Source of the DNA: Asparagopsis taxiformis
Lineage: Eukaryota > Rhodophyta > Florideophyceae > Bonnemaisoniales > Bonnemaisoniaceae
Assembly (NCBI GenBank): GCA_030407315.1
Contig: JALQPE010000162.1
Location: 1-29,439, forward strand
Direction of reading: 5' to 3'
Length of the DNA stretch: 29,439 nt
Shown: in pieces, positions 9,171 to 19,279 of the stretch
How positions within the stretch are numbered: position 1 is the first letter of the stretch
Layout of the letters: each line of letters starts with the position of its first letter
Position numbers and translations under genes: made by a program
The notes under the pieces: model-generated
Seen by the model: only the letters and a program-made list of their open reading frames with translations
The model's database searches: none
Told to the model about the DNA's origin: nothing

Positions 9171-9405
9171 CCGGAGCCGGCTGCCGCCCCGATCGGGGCT
9201 ATCACTGGCTTCTATTAGCACCAACTGTAAGCCAAAATCGCGTCTCACGAAGGGTCGATTTCAGGCTCAACACGTCAGGGAAAGGTCTTGGTCCTTGTTT
9301 CATCATGGTCCCGCCCCACCCTCTCGCGACCAACCTGAAATGGACGTCCGGTGGATGTCCAGCTCGATTGCATTGCTGGCCAGCCCAGAAATTCTAAAAT
9401 TTCCG
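9171..9405 (+). repeat. Truncated seventh repeat unit (G) and duplicated unit spacer
   Basis: After unit F the spacer segment (CCCCGATCGGGG, TATCACTGGC, GTAAGC) occurs twice in tandem. It is followed by a unit leader matching the start of units B and E, up to CAGAAATTCTAAAATTT at about 9405. The 14-bp palindrome and 12-bp-arm hairpin are missing. The break marks an edge of the repeat-bearing element or a deletion. Confidence 0.85.
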
Positions 9406-10735
9406 AAAAATCAATTTGGTGGCCCAGCATCTCCTGTGCCGAAAATTCCCGCACTCAGTTCTGATATACGTCTAGACGTGTTTCCCACTTGTACGCATCA
9501 GGGAAGGCGTCACGGAAGGTTGACACTACGCTACTTGTGTACCGCGTCGTCTGAAATAGCGAGTAGTGTTTGTTGTATAGTTGTGGAGTATGCGTCTAGT
9601 GGTTTGTAAAGCTTGCAGAACGGGATAGGGATGTGGGTGGCCCTATTTTATGAATACATGAGTACCAATATTCAGGGTTGACAAAGCGGAGAGGCATAGG
9701 CTCATACATGTTTGAGATTGCATAGTAGAGAAAATATTTTCATCGAAATTTACATGGAGCTGATGGAGGTTTTAAGGATGAGGTATGAGAGGAAGAAAAT
9801 TCTTCTGTGGTATGAGGATGTGTTCTGTGGGGGGATGGAATCTTGGGATGGTACAGGGGGAGGTGGAAATGTACGGAGTGCGGGTTTAGAATGGATTGTG
9901 ATTCGGAGAGGAGTGCCGACAAGCATATTATGGGGATTGGGGAGACGCTGCGGGGTGTTGGGGTAGTGAGGGCGGAGGAGGTGTTTAGGTGGGACCGTAG
10001 GAGGGTGCGGTTGAAGGCGCCGAGAGGAGGGGTTTTTAGGAAAGTGAGGAGAAAGAAGGGGAGGGGGTGGCGTCTGTTCTGGCTGTGGTGAGTGGGGATG
10101 TGATGGAGAAGAAGGGGGTTATTGTATTTGGGGAGGGAGGGGAGTGGGAGGAAGGGTGCGAAGTGGGGGGTTGATATGTGTTTCAGAGCGGGGAGGTTTC
10201 TGGGGATACGGCGGGGGAGCCACCCCGCAGTGCGGGAGCGTGGGCCGGTGGTGGTGGTGTATACGGTATCGAAGATGCGGATGGCGTGGGGGCATGGAGC
10301 AGCTGAGGGAGGGAGGGGTGGAGCAGGTCGGGTACGGGATGGGGAGTGAGAGGTTTTGGAAGAGTAAGCTGCAGGGGAAGTTTGTGTAGAGGGCGAAGGA
10401 GAGGGGTTGAGGGTAGAGGAGAGAGGGTACTGAAGAACAATACGTTTCAAAGGTGATGGGGGAGAGCATGGTCGAGGAGATAGGGGGTGTTTTGCCCTAT
10501 TCTGAGGTAGTATGAGGACTGGTTATACGAAATCTGTACGGTAGAGCAGAAAAGTAGGTATGGAATGGAGGTGTGCACCGTGGAAGCGGGGATAGGTATC
10601 TGAAAATGCGTGCTAGAGTGGTATTGGGGGTGTTTGAGGTACAGTACGGGGGAGGTGAGCACCAACAGGAAGGGGGTGTGAGCGAGAGGATGAAAAAATT
10701 AAAGACGAAATTGGAGTCGACCGACAAGGAAAAAT
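9406..10735. other. Strand-asymmetric G-rich tract, no convincing gene
   Basis: From about 9760 to 10730 the plus strand is rich in G and poor in C, with many GGG and GGGG runs. A compact G-quadruplex-type cluster is at 10130-10148 (GGGG-A-GGG-A-GGGG-AGT-GGG). Several overlapping frames stay open on both strands because of this bias. The longest, on the minus strand (9740-10450), encodes only a Pro/Ser/Thr/His-rich low-complexity product and I do not accept it as a gene. A plus-strand stretch near 9865-9935 contains CTECGF followed by a later His, weakly like a zinc finger. Confidence 0.6.
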
Positions 10736-10739
10736 AGAG

Positions 10740-11035
10740 TGGTCGCCGTGATGGATGCGGACATCCATGTCGAGCACGGCGGCAGAAATTTCTGGGGTCG
10801 AAATTTTTGAATTTCTGAACCGGCGCCCGTCCTAGGTGGACATAGACATGGCGGAAGTCCATCCCGAGGGGGACATCCGTGGTACTAGAAACAATGAATG
10901 TCGCCCTAGTAATACTAGACGTACTAGACCGCATGGACGTCCGGTTCTAGGCGGACATCCAAAAATACTGGAGAACATGGACGTCCGCCTAGTAATACTA
11001 GGTGTACTAGAGGTTGTGGACGTCCGCGTCCATTT
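10740..11035. repeat. GGACGTCC/CTAGTA hairpin cluster
   Basis: This is a dense set of short inverted repeats. ATGGATG-CGGA-CATCCAT lies near 10752, GGACGTCC pairs with GGACATCC-type arms near 10932-10962, and there are further GGACGTCC copies near 10980 and 11016. Two copies of the near-palindrome CTAGTAATACTAG lie at 10906-10918 and 10989-11001, each followed a few bases later by a TGTACTAG or CGTACTAG variant. The GGACGTCC arms resemble those opening each unit of arrays 1 and 2, but the rest of the unit is absent, so a common origin is only suggested. Confidence 0.7.
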
Positions 11036-11611
11036 CCGAGAACACAGACGTAAGCGTTTAGCGAATCGCGAGGACCGATTGCGTTGAAACATTGCGTGCG
11101 GGTTGCTCACGATCGCCGACGTTCGCGTGCGCGCTGCGCGTAAACCGATCGTCGAACTGCGTCGCACCGCGATAGCGCGCGTTGCGTCGCACGCCACCAG
11201 GCCAGGGATTTACGACCCCTGTGTGGATCGCGTTGTGCTCGAGTTTACTCGGTGATCTCACCCTGAGATCACGGCTTGCGCCGGCCCGCGAATCCCGTGT
11301 TGCGATCGTTCCCTACGCGTTCCGCCGTTGTACCACCCGTTCGCCAGCGCGACCGAGCGACGCGCGAACGCAAGTTCAACCAGCGCGTTACGGTTCACCT
11401 CGCCCTGACACGGCTGCAATTCTAGAACTCCCTTAGCGATCGCCACACCGGCTGGTCCTACATCTAGGTCTTCCGACTCTTCGGTATCGCTGGAAGAGAA
11501 TTGAAAAATTCAAAGTGTAGCTCCTGGTATGATAAAAAGCGGAGATAAACATACAAGACAAGAAAAAAATCCGACTGCTTTCCATCAAGTCTCCAACTGA
11601 GAAGAGCATCA
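11036..11611. other. CpG-dense stretch upstream of the transposase pseudogene
   Basis: From about 11040 to 11400 the sequence is crowded with CpG (for example GCGTGCGCGCTGCGCG and CGCGATAGCGCGCGTTGCG), far above its surroundings. It then turns A/T-rich from about 11490. Frames on both strands stay open without recognisable domains. It could be a promoter-like CpG-rich segment, the terminal region of an element, or remnant coding DNA of foreign composition. Confidence 0.45.
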
Positions 11612-13497
11612 ATGTTACGCAAACTTGAATCGCCTTCATTCTCTTTCAGCTCAGCCCCATGTTGTAAGAGGAGCTGTATAACGGATGCTGATCACGAGTT
11701 CCTGTCGACACAAGTCCAAAAGGCTCTTCAGATGAGCCAAGAAGAACGCCGGAATTATCTTTCGAGAATGATGCATGGAACCAAGAGGAAACATTTCCAA
11801 TTCAATGAGAAAAGAGTTTGTACACAATTTCTCGTAGAAATGTTTGGATTCTCACGCTACCTGATATGCTCGGTCAAGGGAATTCACCGGAGTTTTGTAA
11901 GGCGGGAAAGACCAAATGAGTCTGGGGGTACGAGAGTCAACCACCAAGATAAGATCTTAACCTTTCTAAGTCGCCTCGCAGATAATACTGCTGAAAGAAT
12001 GCCTGACAACACCGAATTCCACCGGTCATTTATTGAAAAGAAACAAGTCAAACTGAGATTCCTTGATGAATGCAAGATTCTGTACCGAGATAATCTTCCG
12101 TCGCAAAGCTACTTCCTCCGCATATGGAAGCATCAACTACCCGAGATAAAGGTCAGAAAGCAAACCCGTTTCACAATATGCCATGACTTTGAGACCCTAA
12201 GGTCTGCGTTACATTCAGCCGGTACTGACGTAGCTAGAGCCGCAGCATTCCGAAAGAAGAAAACAGAACACCAAAAGATGATAAGGAGAGAAAGACAAGA
12301 GTACTCCCGTAAATTTGAGGAGTCTCAACTATATCCTGAGCAGTTCATGTCTGTTATTGTGTATGGAGCTGATCAGAGTGCTTTTGGCCTACCTCACTTT
12401 ACCTTCTCCACGAAAAACACCTCTGGGCATTCAATTAAGATCAAACTCGTTGGAGTATTGGAGCATGGTAGCTCCAAAAGCTTGTCTCTTTATGTCATGA
12501 CCGAATAATTTGAGACAGCTTCCAACCACATTGATGAAGCTATCCACCGCACACTACAGGAGAAATCTTTGGCTACTCCGAAATTCCCTCCTGTTCTGTA
12601 CATCCAGCTTGACAACTGCGTAAGGGAGAACAAAAATAGAAAAACCCTTACGTATTTGGAGTGCCTTGTTGCATGGGGTGTGTTTGCAGAAGTCCAGGCA
12701 TCTTTTCTTCCCATTGGACACACCCACGCTGATATTGATCAAACTTTCAGCTGTACGTCTGGCAGATTAAAACCCCATGACTCTATCACTCTGCCAGATC
12801 TAATGAAAGAACTGAAGCTTTCTTACACACCTTCCCCAACTGTTACAGAGATGACATCTTCAAATTCAATCGTGCTGCATTTCAACATTCTCATGATGTA
12901 TCTTCATCTACATCTAGACCTGGTAGCAATCTCAGTCAAGGCTCCTCATGCTTCTAAACGAATTGCACTGTGAAAATGACTTGTGACGCGGAATGGATTC
13001 CGCTTTGGGAACGAGACGAAAATGCAGGATTTCTCCAGCAGGTTTCGGACTTGAGTGAAACTCCTCCTACAAATTCTGTTTCTCCGACCAACTATGATCA
13101 GGTGACTAAGCGATTCATTTCAGAACAAGGGAGGATAAACAATACTTCAAAGATGAATTCAATTTTCAAATTGAGAGACACAGTATATGAAACTCGGTTG
13201 AATCCCTTCCACTGGGACCTAAGTGATTGTTTCGAGCTCAATTTCAATCGTCGCACCGATAATGACGATGAGTGGAACAAAATCAATTGTGAAGAGGACA
13301 TCGAATATCTCGATACAACAGGAGAATTTCAACACCAAGACTTGGAGTACGAGCCAAACGCTTTTGTGGCTGTGAAACGATCTGAGGGGTCCGATGAAAT
13401 GCCTTTCTGGTTGGCAAAAATCCAAACCGTTCTTACTGATGATAGCGGCAAAACCATAGCGCTGGAAGTTCATTGGTGGGAATTGAAGAGAGGATAG
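11612..13497 (+). pseudogene. Decayed DDE-type transposase (family with LQLDNC...ENKNR...GHTHxDIDQ, often labelled DUF7869-like)
   Basis: An opening frame of 298 codons carries an N-terminal domain (FGFSRYLICSVKGIHRSF) and the first acidic motif, YGADQSAFGLPHF. A TAA at 12506-12508 interrupts it, but the same frame continues with family-like sequence (FETASNHIDEAIH), then IQLDNC, ENKNR and GHTHADIDQTF, which carry the other acidic residues expected of an RNase H-like DDE/DDD fold. Near 12820-12840 the likely frame shifts (CYRDDIFKFNRAAF continues in another frame). That frame has a second stop, TAA 12955-12957, before a C-terminal part to 13497 with the typical PFWLAKI...VHWWEL module. Two stops and one shift make an inactive relic. 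Splicing out the stops is less likely, since sequence on both sides of the first stop is continuous with the family pattern. The family name is from memory. Confidence 0.65.
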
Positions 13498-16439
13498 AGC
13501 ATGTTTACGGGCTCATTTGCGCCTTCATTCATTAAAAAAGAAAGCAGAAAGATTGCCTGGATTGACAAAGTGTCGGTAGAAAGTGTACATGTTACATTCG
13601 ACCGATCGTCTTCCAGTAACAAAATCAATACAAGAAGAGCGAAAAAAATTAGACAATACTTGTCCTGAACAGTAAGAGAGACGTTCTAGAGTCGATTGGG
13701 ACATTAAATACCATCATGAGATCTTCGACATTATCCTTTCCAATACAGTTCTTCACATTTTTCCTGGTCCGGAAGGCTCGCATGAGACATTTGGAGACAT
13801 GTTCAAGGCTTGTCTATATTGTAGCAGGTAGAAAATCCGCAGGAGCGGCAAACCACCCGACAGGTGTCCCGAGCCTCGGTAGAGCAGATGGTAGAGCAGA
13901 TGAACCTTATAACGTACCCAGCAGGTAATCTCGTATGAGAGAAGGTATCGCTACCCGGAGGGGGTTGTGCGATTATAGCGCTCAAGCGAGGTGCGTATTA
14001 ATGGAGCAAAGTGACGTAATCCGTCGAGTTGTTGGCTAACCCTAAGGTCTTCCCGGAGAGGGGTTGAACAATAGGTATGCGAACACTGTTCCAATGGGTC
14101 GTAATTCCACTTGAGTTTACGTTACTCTAGAAGCCGTGCCTACTGGCTATTCCAGTGGCGTATTTATACTAAGTCTACTGTAAGCTAGGGTTAGTGGTTA
14201 GGAATAAATATCCAGTTATTGACCAACCAGAGCCCAGTTAACGGCACTCGCCTACCCGCGAGGTTATTGCCAGTTAGGCTTAAATTGTAATGTACAGCTG
14301 GTTAGCTTAAGTTATAAATTTGTCCCTTGTGGGGTCTTGGCCGGGGCCGATAGGCCCGAATAGGGAGTTTACAGCCTTGTGCTAGTCCCAATTACAGGAA
14401 ACACGCCCAGTTGGCTGGTGCCTTGTGATTGGCACATCCCTTAAGTGGGTACCCAATAGGGAAGCGACACGGCTCAGATTGAGAGGACCGCCAGGCGGTA
14501 TGACATATATGTTTGGGATGTTCGGTGCATGGAACCAAAAAGTGGCTCCTCCCAGACTGTGGGGATGTAGATGGAAGTAGAACGTATCAACTGGAAGGTT
14601 GCGTAAACTCAATGTTCGACCGTTTAGTTTCGTGAGTTTAATGGCACTAGTTAGTAGGTACAGGAAGAGGCAGCATTTCTGTTTGGAACCACAATCTCCG
14701 CAATGTTCATGACCATGCAGCTGCATAAGCAAAAGCTCCGCTGTAGTTGGTGGAATATCTATCGTGGTGGAAACCTCTGCATCAAATGTGTTTTTGCTTT
14801 TCTACAGGTCTTCACTCCATCGGTTTAGTACTAATAAGATGTCTTATTCATGAACAAATACACGGTTGAGCTCATCTGTGCCATAAACCAGCGTGGCAGT
14901 GTAGGAGTGGTATAGACTCTGAATCGCTTGTCTAAGACGCTTTCTAGTACTCCAGACACAATTAGTCGCTCATTGTCTCATGTAACGTATTCAAATTGAC
15001 GCTCATTGCCCTGTACGTCAGACGTATGTGCAAAGCAGGTATACTCTGCTTGAAATGATTAGTAAAACTTGTACAAGCACAACTCATGTACGTACATATC
15101 GTAGACGTGTTCAATAGATTAGACCATAGCCTATGGATGCATTTTCTCTCTCCATTGCCATGGCGTGTTCACAATTGTGCTCACAAGCGATTAATCGCTT
15201 ACGTGAGATTATCGCCATCCACGCTGCACGTATCTCATGCCCTTGTCTATCCCTATCCCTCACGCTCCGTCACCCAGCATTTTTACCAGCGTTAAACAAC
15301 AGAAACCGTATCCACAAAACCCTTCATCCTCCATGATGTGTACCATCACCATCCTTTCCAGGTTAGTATTCATCAACATCATCATACCCGTGTCATGCGC
15401 AGCCATGCCGAGTCATGGCGCCAATTTCAAACACATACGACCAACCATCTGCGATGTGCATACCATTCAAATCGCCATGTACATATCCTTCTTAGGTTGC
15501 AATCAGCCGCGATTCAAACAGAAGATCGTCAGATTTTCCAGGGCTTCTGTGGAGAATTGCTTGTCCGACACTACCTATACCGGTATATACGTCTGTATCA
15601 GCTTTGCTGACGGCATAGGACCGTACTCATTGGCCGCTTGCAGTCCTTGCGCCTGCCTTCCTACCGACCCGGACGATGTGCAATTAGCAACATTAATGTT
15701 CCTGTGCAAATCCTATCTGTCTACCTGGCGACTTATGCTTCGACTTTAGCGACGTCACCGCATCGCTTGGCCTCCCATCGGCCCAATGAGTTTCTGATTC
15801 ATCGGTGAACACGAGCACAAATGGTCTCACAGGCGCGCAGTGTAGAACTGATGATGATTGTCCGGGTGCGCATGTTGCTTGTCTGTGTGTCCCCACTGTG
15901 AGCTAGGTTTCTTGCGATTGCGACAATGACAAAAGTACAGATGGATAGGTCTGTGCCGCATGGCGCGGAATCTCCCTTTGTGTCCCGCCTGGAACTGACG
16001 CTTTTTTCTACACGAGTATGTTCCGCTGGTACCAACGCCGTCTGAAATTTATTAATTTATTTTCATCCATCGCTATTTTCCGAAATGTAATTCACCAACA
16101 TGCATACAACGGTACATGTTGACATCGAGTTGTCTACATTCAGAGTGGTATAGGCGAATGCGTTCAACAGAAAAGACATACAAGATTGTGTATATCATGC
16201 TGCACATCAAGATCTCCTCGGTGTCAGTGGAACAGGAGAGATAGGTGTCCTTATGTCTCTTTCGCGTCAAACGCAACTGTGCTTCCGACAAAACCCCAAA
16301 ATTCTCTCCGAGACAGCTGTCCCAATTCTGAATCACACTCAGCACTGAAATCATGTCCAAAAATGTCCAAGCAACCATATTTATGCTCTGAACAGTCCAA
16401 TTCGTAATCGAAATGATCGAAAACCCAAAGCACAGCGTT
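13498..16439. other. About 2.9 kb without recognised features
   Basis: No reading frame here has a recognisable domain. The longest (15237-15749, plus) has no family signature and a composition typical of chance. Two telomere-like fragments in opposite orientation (CTAACCCTAA near 14036 and GCTAGGGTTAG near 14184) are too short to interpret. No tRNA could be folded with confidence. Confidence 0.5.
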
Positions 16440-16518
16440 TTCTAAGGAATACAAAATATTCTGTTAAAAAAATAAATTCTGAATTTCTCGAAATAAGTGT
16501 TCCATAGAGAGATCAAAC

Positions 16519-18616
16519 CTAGTAAAAAGGACTTTCGTAGGAAAGATCGTGACACATCTCGACATGTTTTTTGAAGCAATCGCGACCAGTCTGATGGTGA
16601 CAGATAAAGACATCCTTTTGGTATAATCGTTTGCAAGTAGAGCATACGAACTTCGACTTCTTTGTTCCCTTGCAAATATCGCAGGGACCTTGATAGATAG
16701 CATTGCTATCCCTTCCATTGGAAGTCCTGCGAGTTCGAGTAGTCGGTGTCCAATGAGTTCCAATGCCACTACCGCTCTCCATCTCTTCCATATCAGGTGC
16801 ATCTGATTCTCGCTGACGTAATCCAATTGCATCCATGGAGTTGTCAATCAATCCTTCAGTCAATTTAGTATATAACTGATGAAGTGTCATCCTGCCCCTG
16901 TTATGCATGGCCCCACAGTACAGCTTCCAGACATCCAAGACGCATATGGCAAAAAGTGACGTGTTGACACGTGCCGACCATTCCTTGACTTCATATTTCT
17001 TCTCCAGCATAAGGCCGTCTTGGCGACATCGGTTGTGACGGTCAACCTGAGAGCAAGTCGCATAATAGGTCTCACATACTTGTGGGATCGGAATATCAAT
17101 TTCCTCCTTCCATGTCCTGCCATTCCTGCTTCGATAACGCCCTCGGAATATTGGCGTCCCAGGCTGAGTAGTACCAGCTGTACTAATAAAGTACCTTCTA
17201 TCACGGTCGATCCACATCACTGCCATCAGATCAGGACCATACTTATCTTTAGCAACCATAGACACGTGTTCACCCTTTCCCGAGATCTCCAAGTGTGACA
17301 GATGCTGAAGCGGGTATCCCTTTGTGGCATTCTTGACGAAACCAGTGAAACGTAGTCCATGCTTTAAGAGTATTTCTGCCGTTTCAACAGAGTGAAAGAA
17401 TGAATCAGCACACCTCGAGGCGATGTGTATAAAACCATGGCTCGACGAGCCTTAATGTGATGGCAGCACCATGCGTCGTTTCGGACTCGAATGCTTTTCC
17501 ACGTCTCTCCTCGGCTGAAATCACCACATCCATCCTTAGAATGATTCCACTATTGCCACATGATTCAGTTTTAAGCTCACATCCATTCTCGGGCTTACGG
17601 TCCATTGCAACGTAATGTGGGAGTCCGATGTCGATCCAGTCACCTCCCAGACCATACCACCTTGACATACTCTCATCGACACATATCTAATCGGAAGGGA
17701 ATACCTGAGAGCTTCTGTGGTCATTGATGGCGGTGATGAACCTAGATATGACACCCCACCGGTCAGTTTCGTCACAAACCTTGGAGTAAGTCACGTACTG
17801 TCTCAGCTCTTCAAACCGTTTGCGTGACATAATGTGTCCTGACATTGGTGCGGGGATATATTTAGTCCGAGACGGACTAATCCAGAGTGAGCGCCTCCCA
17901 CTGAACTCAAATCGTGACATGAGTACAATGACTCCAAAACACTTCAAAATCTCTCCCAGCAAGGTAGGTTTGAGATTCCGCTTTTCCAGCTCAAAATTGG
18001 AGTATGAGATTAGTGCTCAAAAATCCCATTGGAAACATCCACTGAAAATAGTCATACGGTGTCATATCTGATGGTCTTTGCCATTCAGATATTATCTCAT
18101 CCAATGTACCAATCACCTTCCAGGGCCGAGTGGGGGCCATCCATTCATTTGCATTGATACACCAGACACAGTCCATTCCACGTCATCGCAGATGACAATT
18201 GGCTCACCGGTTGACTCAGTGTCACATGGCATAGTATTAACACTCGTACTCATGTCACGTTCTTGCGGCGTGACTGCATCTGATTTTTCGGCCTCATTCT
18301 CGTCACTCCCTGTCTCTTGAGCTTGATCTCCTCCTTCTTTTACTTGTTCCTCTGTATCATCGGCAGGTGCCTTTACACTGCAGAGACGCAGGGCTGTCAC
18401 CTTGTTACCATCAGCCAGCTCCCACTCAGCCTCAATTGATGTCATCAATCGCTTTTTTCCTCTCTCTTTAATGACTCGAATGACAGTTCCGAATATCATC
18501 CTTGTCTTCCATCCGGCGACATACATCCTGCGACACTTGGAGATAGATTTCAGTTGTCTGGCAGGGGCGAGGACCCTGTTTCCGACAACTTGGCGACAAT
18601 CAAGTGGTTTCACCAT
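16519..18616 (-). pseudogene. PiggyBac transposase with C-terminal zinc-binding domain, copy 1, multiply broken
   Basis: The start is ATG at 18614-18616 (MVKPLDCRQVV). The N-terminal region is shared with copy 2. The PiggyBac core is recognisable as RFEFSGRRSLW...KYIPAPMSGHIMSRKRFEELR, then CVDESMSRWYG (first catalytic Asp region), ADSFFHSVETAEIL (second Asp) and QVDRHNRCRQD (third). The C-terminus has a Cys/His-rich domain, CDICKG through HVEMC. Breaks are a one-base deletion near 18135 relative to copy 2, a frameshift near 18005, an in-frame TAG at 17687-17689 just before the first catalytic motif, and a frameshift near 17420 just before the second. The final open part, from about 17420 to 16519, is intact. 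The catalytic assignments follow the known PiggyBac DDD pattern, and the protein cannot be made as one chain. Confidence 0.85.
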
Positions 18617-18785
18617 TTTTTGTGATTTCGGGATTGCAATGGAGTTGTCGTGGTTTGCTGACGTGAGAATTAAAATTTAAGCATTTACTCTGCCCTACCA
18701 CACCATCAATCTCGCAGGCGAGTCTTCTAGTGGCAAAATTGGAGCTAATCGTTTACTTTTTCATTTTAAACTAGGGTGGTAAAAA

Positions 18786-18843
18786 GTGGCCTCAAATGAG
18801 GCCATTTGACCTCATATGAGGCCACTTGTCCGATAGACACTAG
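18786..18843 (-). repeat. Terminal palindromic repeats of PiggyBac copy 1
   Basis: Two related near-palindromes lie in tandem: GTGGCCTCAAATGAGGCCA (18786-18804) and GACCTCATATGAGGCCAC (18808-18825). They are followed by the terminal motif whose complement reads CTAGTGTCTATCGGACAAG. Copy 2 has a single perfect version, so this end expanded by local duplication or copy 2 contracted. Confidence 0.8.
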
Positions 18844-19279
18844 GCAAATCGAAAACATCTCTAAAGTGCTCCTTTTTTCTTCTAGAATTATAAGAAAAGA
18901 GATTTTATAATGTGTTCCAAATCAAACCAGTGAGAAGGGTACCCTCACACAACACGGGAACAACTGAGAGTATTGTCTGGAAAACTTAACTAAATTCCAA
19001 AAAACTTCTGACAACGTTGACGAGAAAGGTAGAAAATTAAATTTTCTCATAAAATTTATTCGAAAACAATGACTCTCGTAAAACCAACGTCTCTCAATGA
19101 AGTTTTCAAAATTTTTTTAGTAGACAACATTGTACAATGACACTACCACGAGAGCATAATATTTCTCCAATCATTAATTTGCATGTTTTGCTTCACGTGC
19201 TCCAATAAGAATGATCGAATTGAATCCGAGAAAAGTGCGTGGGATTTAACTAGATGATTGCAATCTTCTCATACTTTCC
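18844..19279. other. A/T-rich intergenic sequence
   Basis: This lies between the transposon end and the stop codon of the ketoacyl synthase gene. It is A/T-rich with runs of A and T and no coding potential. It should hold the 3' untranslated region and polyadenylation site of that gene; none can be placed precisely. Confidence 0.5.

Larger units (their letters stand above)
16440..18843 (-). mobile_element. PiggyBac-type DNA transposon, copy 1 (decayed, minus strand)
   Basis: This is a PiggyBac transposase relic with its 5' flanking segment. The 5' end, at the high-coordinate side, is defined by sequence shared with copy 2 from CTAGTGTCTATCGGACAAG (complement of 18825-18843) inward through the untranslated leader. 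Outside that point the two copies differ. I could not find a matching terminal repeat at the low-coordinate end or a TTAA target site at the shared boundary, so the 16440 limit is approximate and the true termini are unresolved. Confidence 0.7.

Noticed and set aside
2341..9405. Repeat arrays considered as a CRISPR array or as LTRs
   Set aside because: Units are long with non-uniform 390-500 bp spacing and no spacers, and there are no reverse transcriptase, primer-binding or polypurine features.
9843..10091. Zinc-finger-like CTECGF segment on the plus strand
   Set aside because: Only one Cys pair and a loose His, inside the biased G-rich tract with no continuing domain; too weak to call.
9740..10450. 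236-codon minus-strand open frame, Pro/Ser/Thr/His-rich
   Set aside because: It exists because the plus strand is G-rich, so the minus strand is C-rich and lacks stops; other frames are open too and no domain is visible.
12506..12508. TAA in the transposase relic considered as lying in an intron
   Set aside because: Family-like sequence is continuous in the same frame on both sides of the stop, so a nonsense change is simpler.
13858..13925. tRNA-like stretch (CGGTAGAGCAGATGGTAGAGCAG, then CTTATAA)
   Set aside because: D-arm-like sequence and an anticodon-like loop are present, but the anticodon stem does not pair and no T-arm follows.
14030..14205. Telomere-like CTAACCCTAA and CTAGGGTTAG motifs
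   Set aside because: Fewer than two repeats each; expected by chance in this length of sequence.
15237..15749. 170-codon plus-strand open frame
   Set aside because: No family signature, overlapping open frames, and composition like chance translation.
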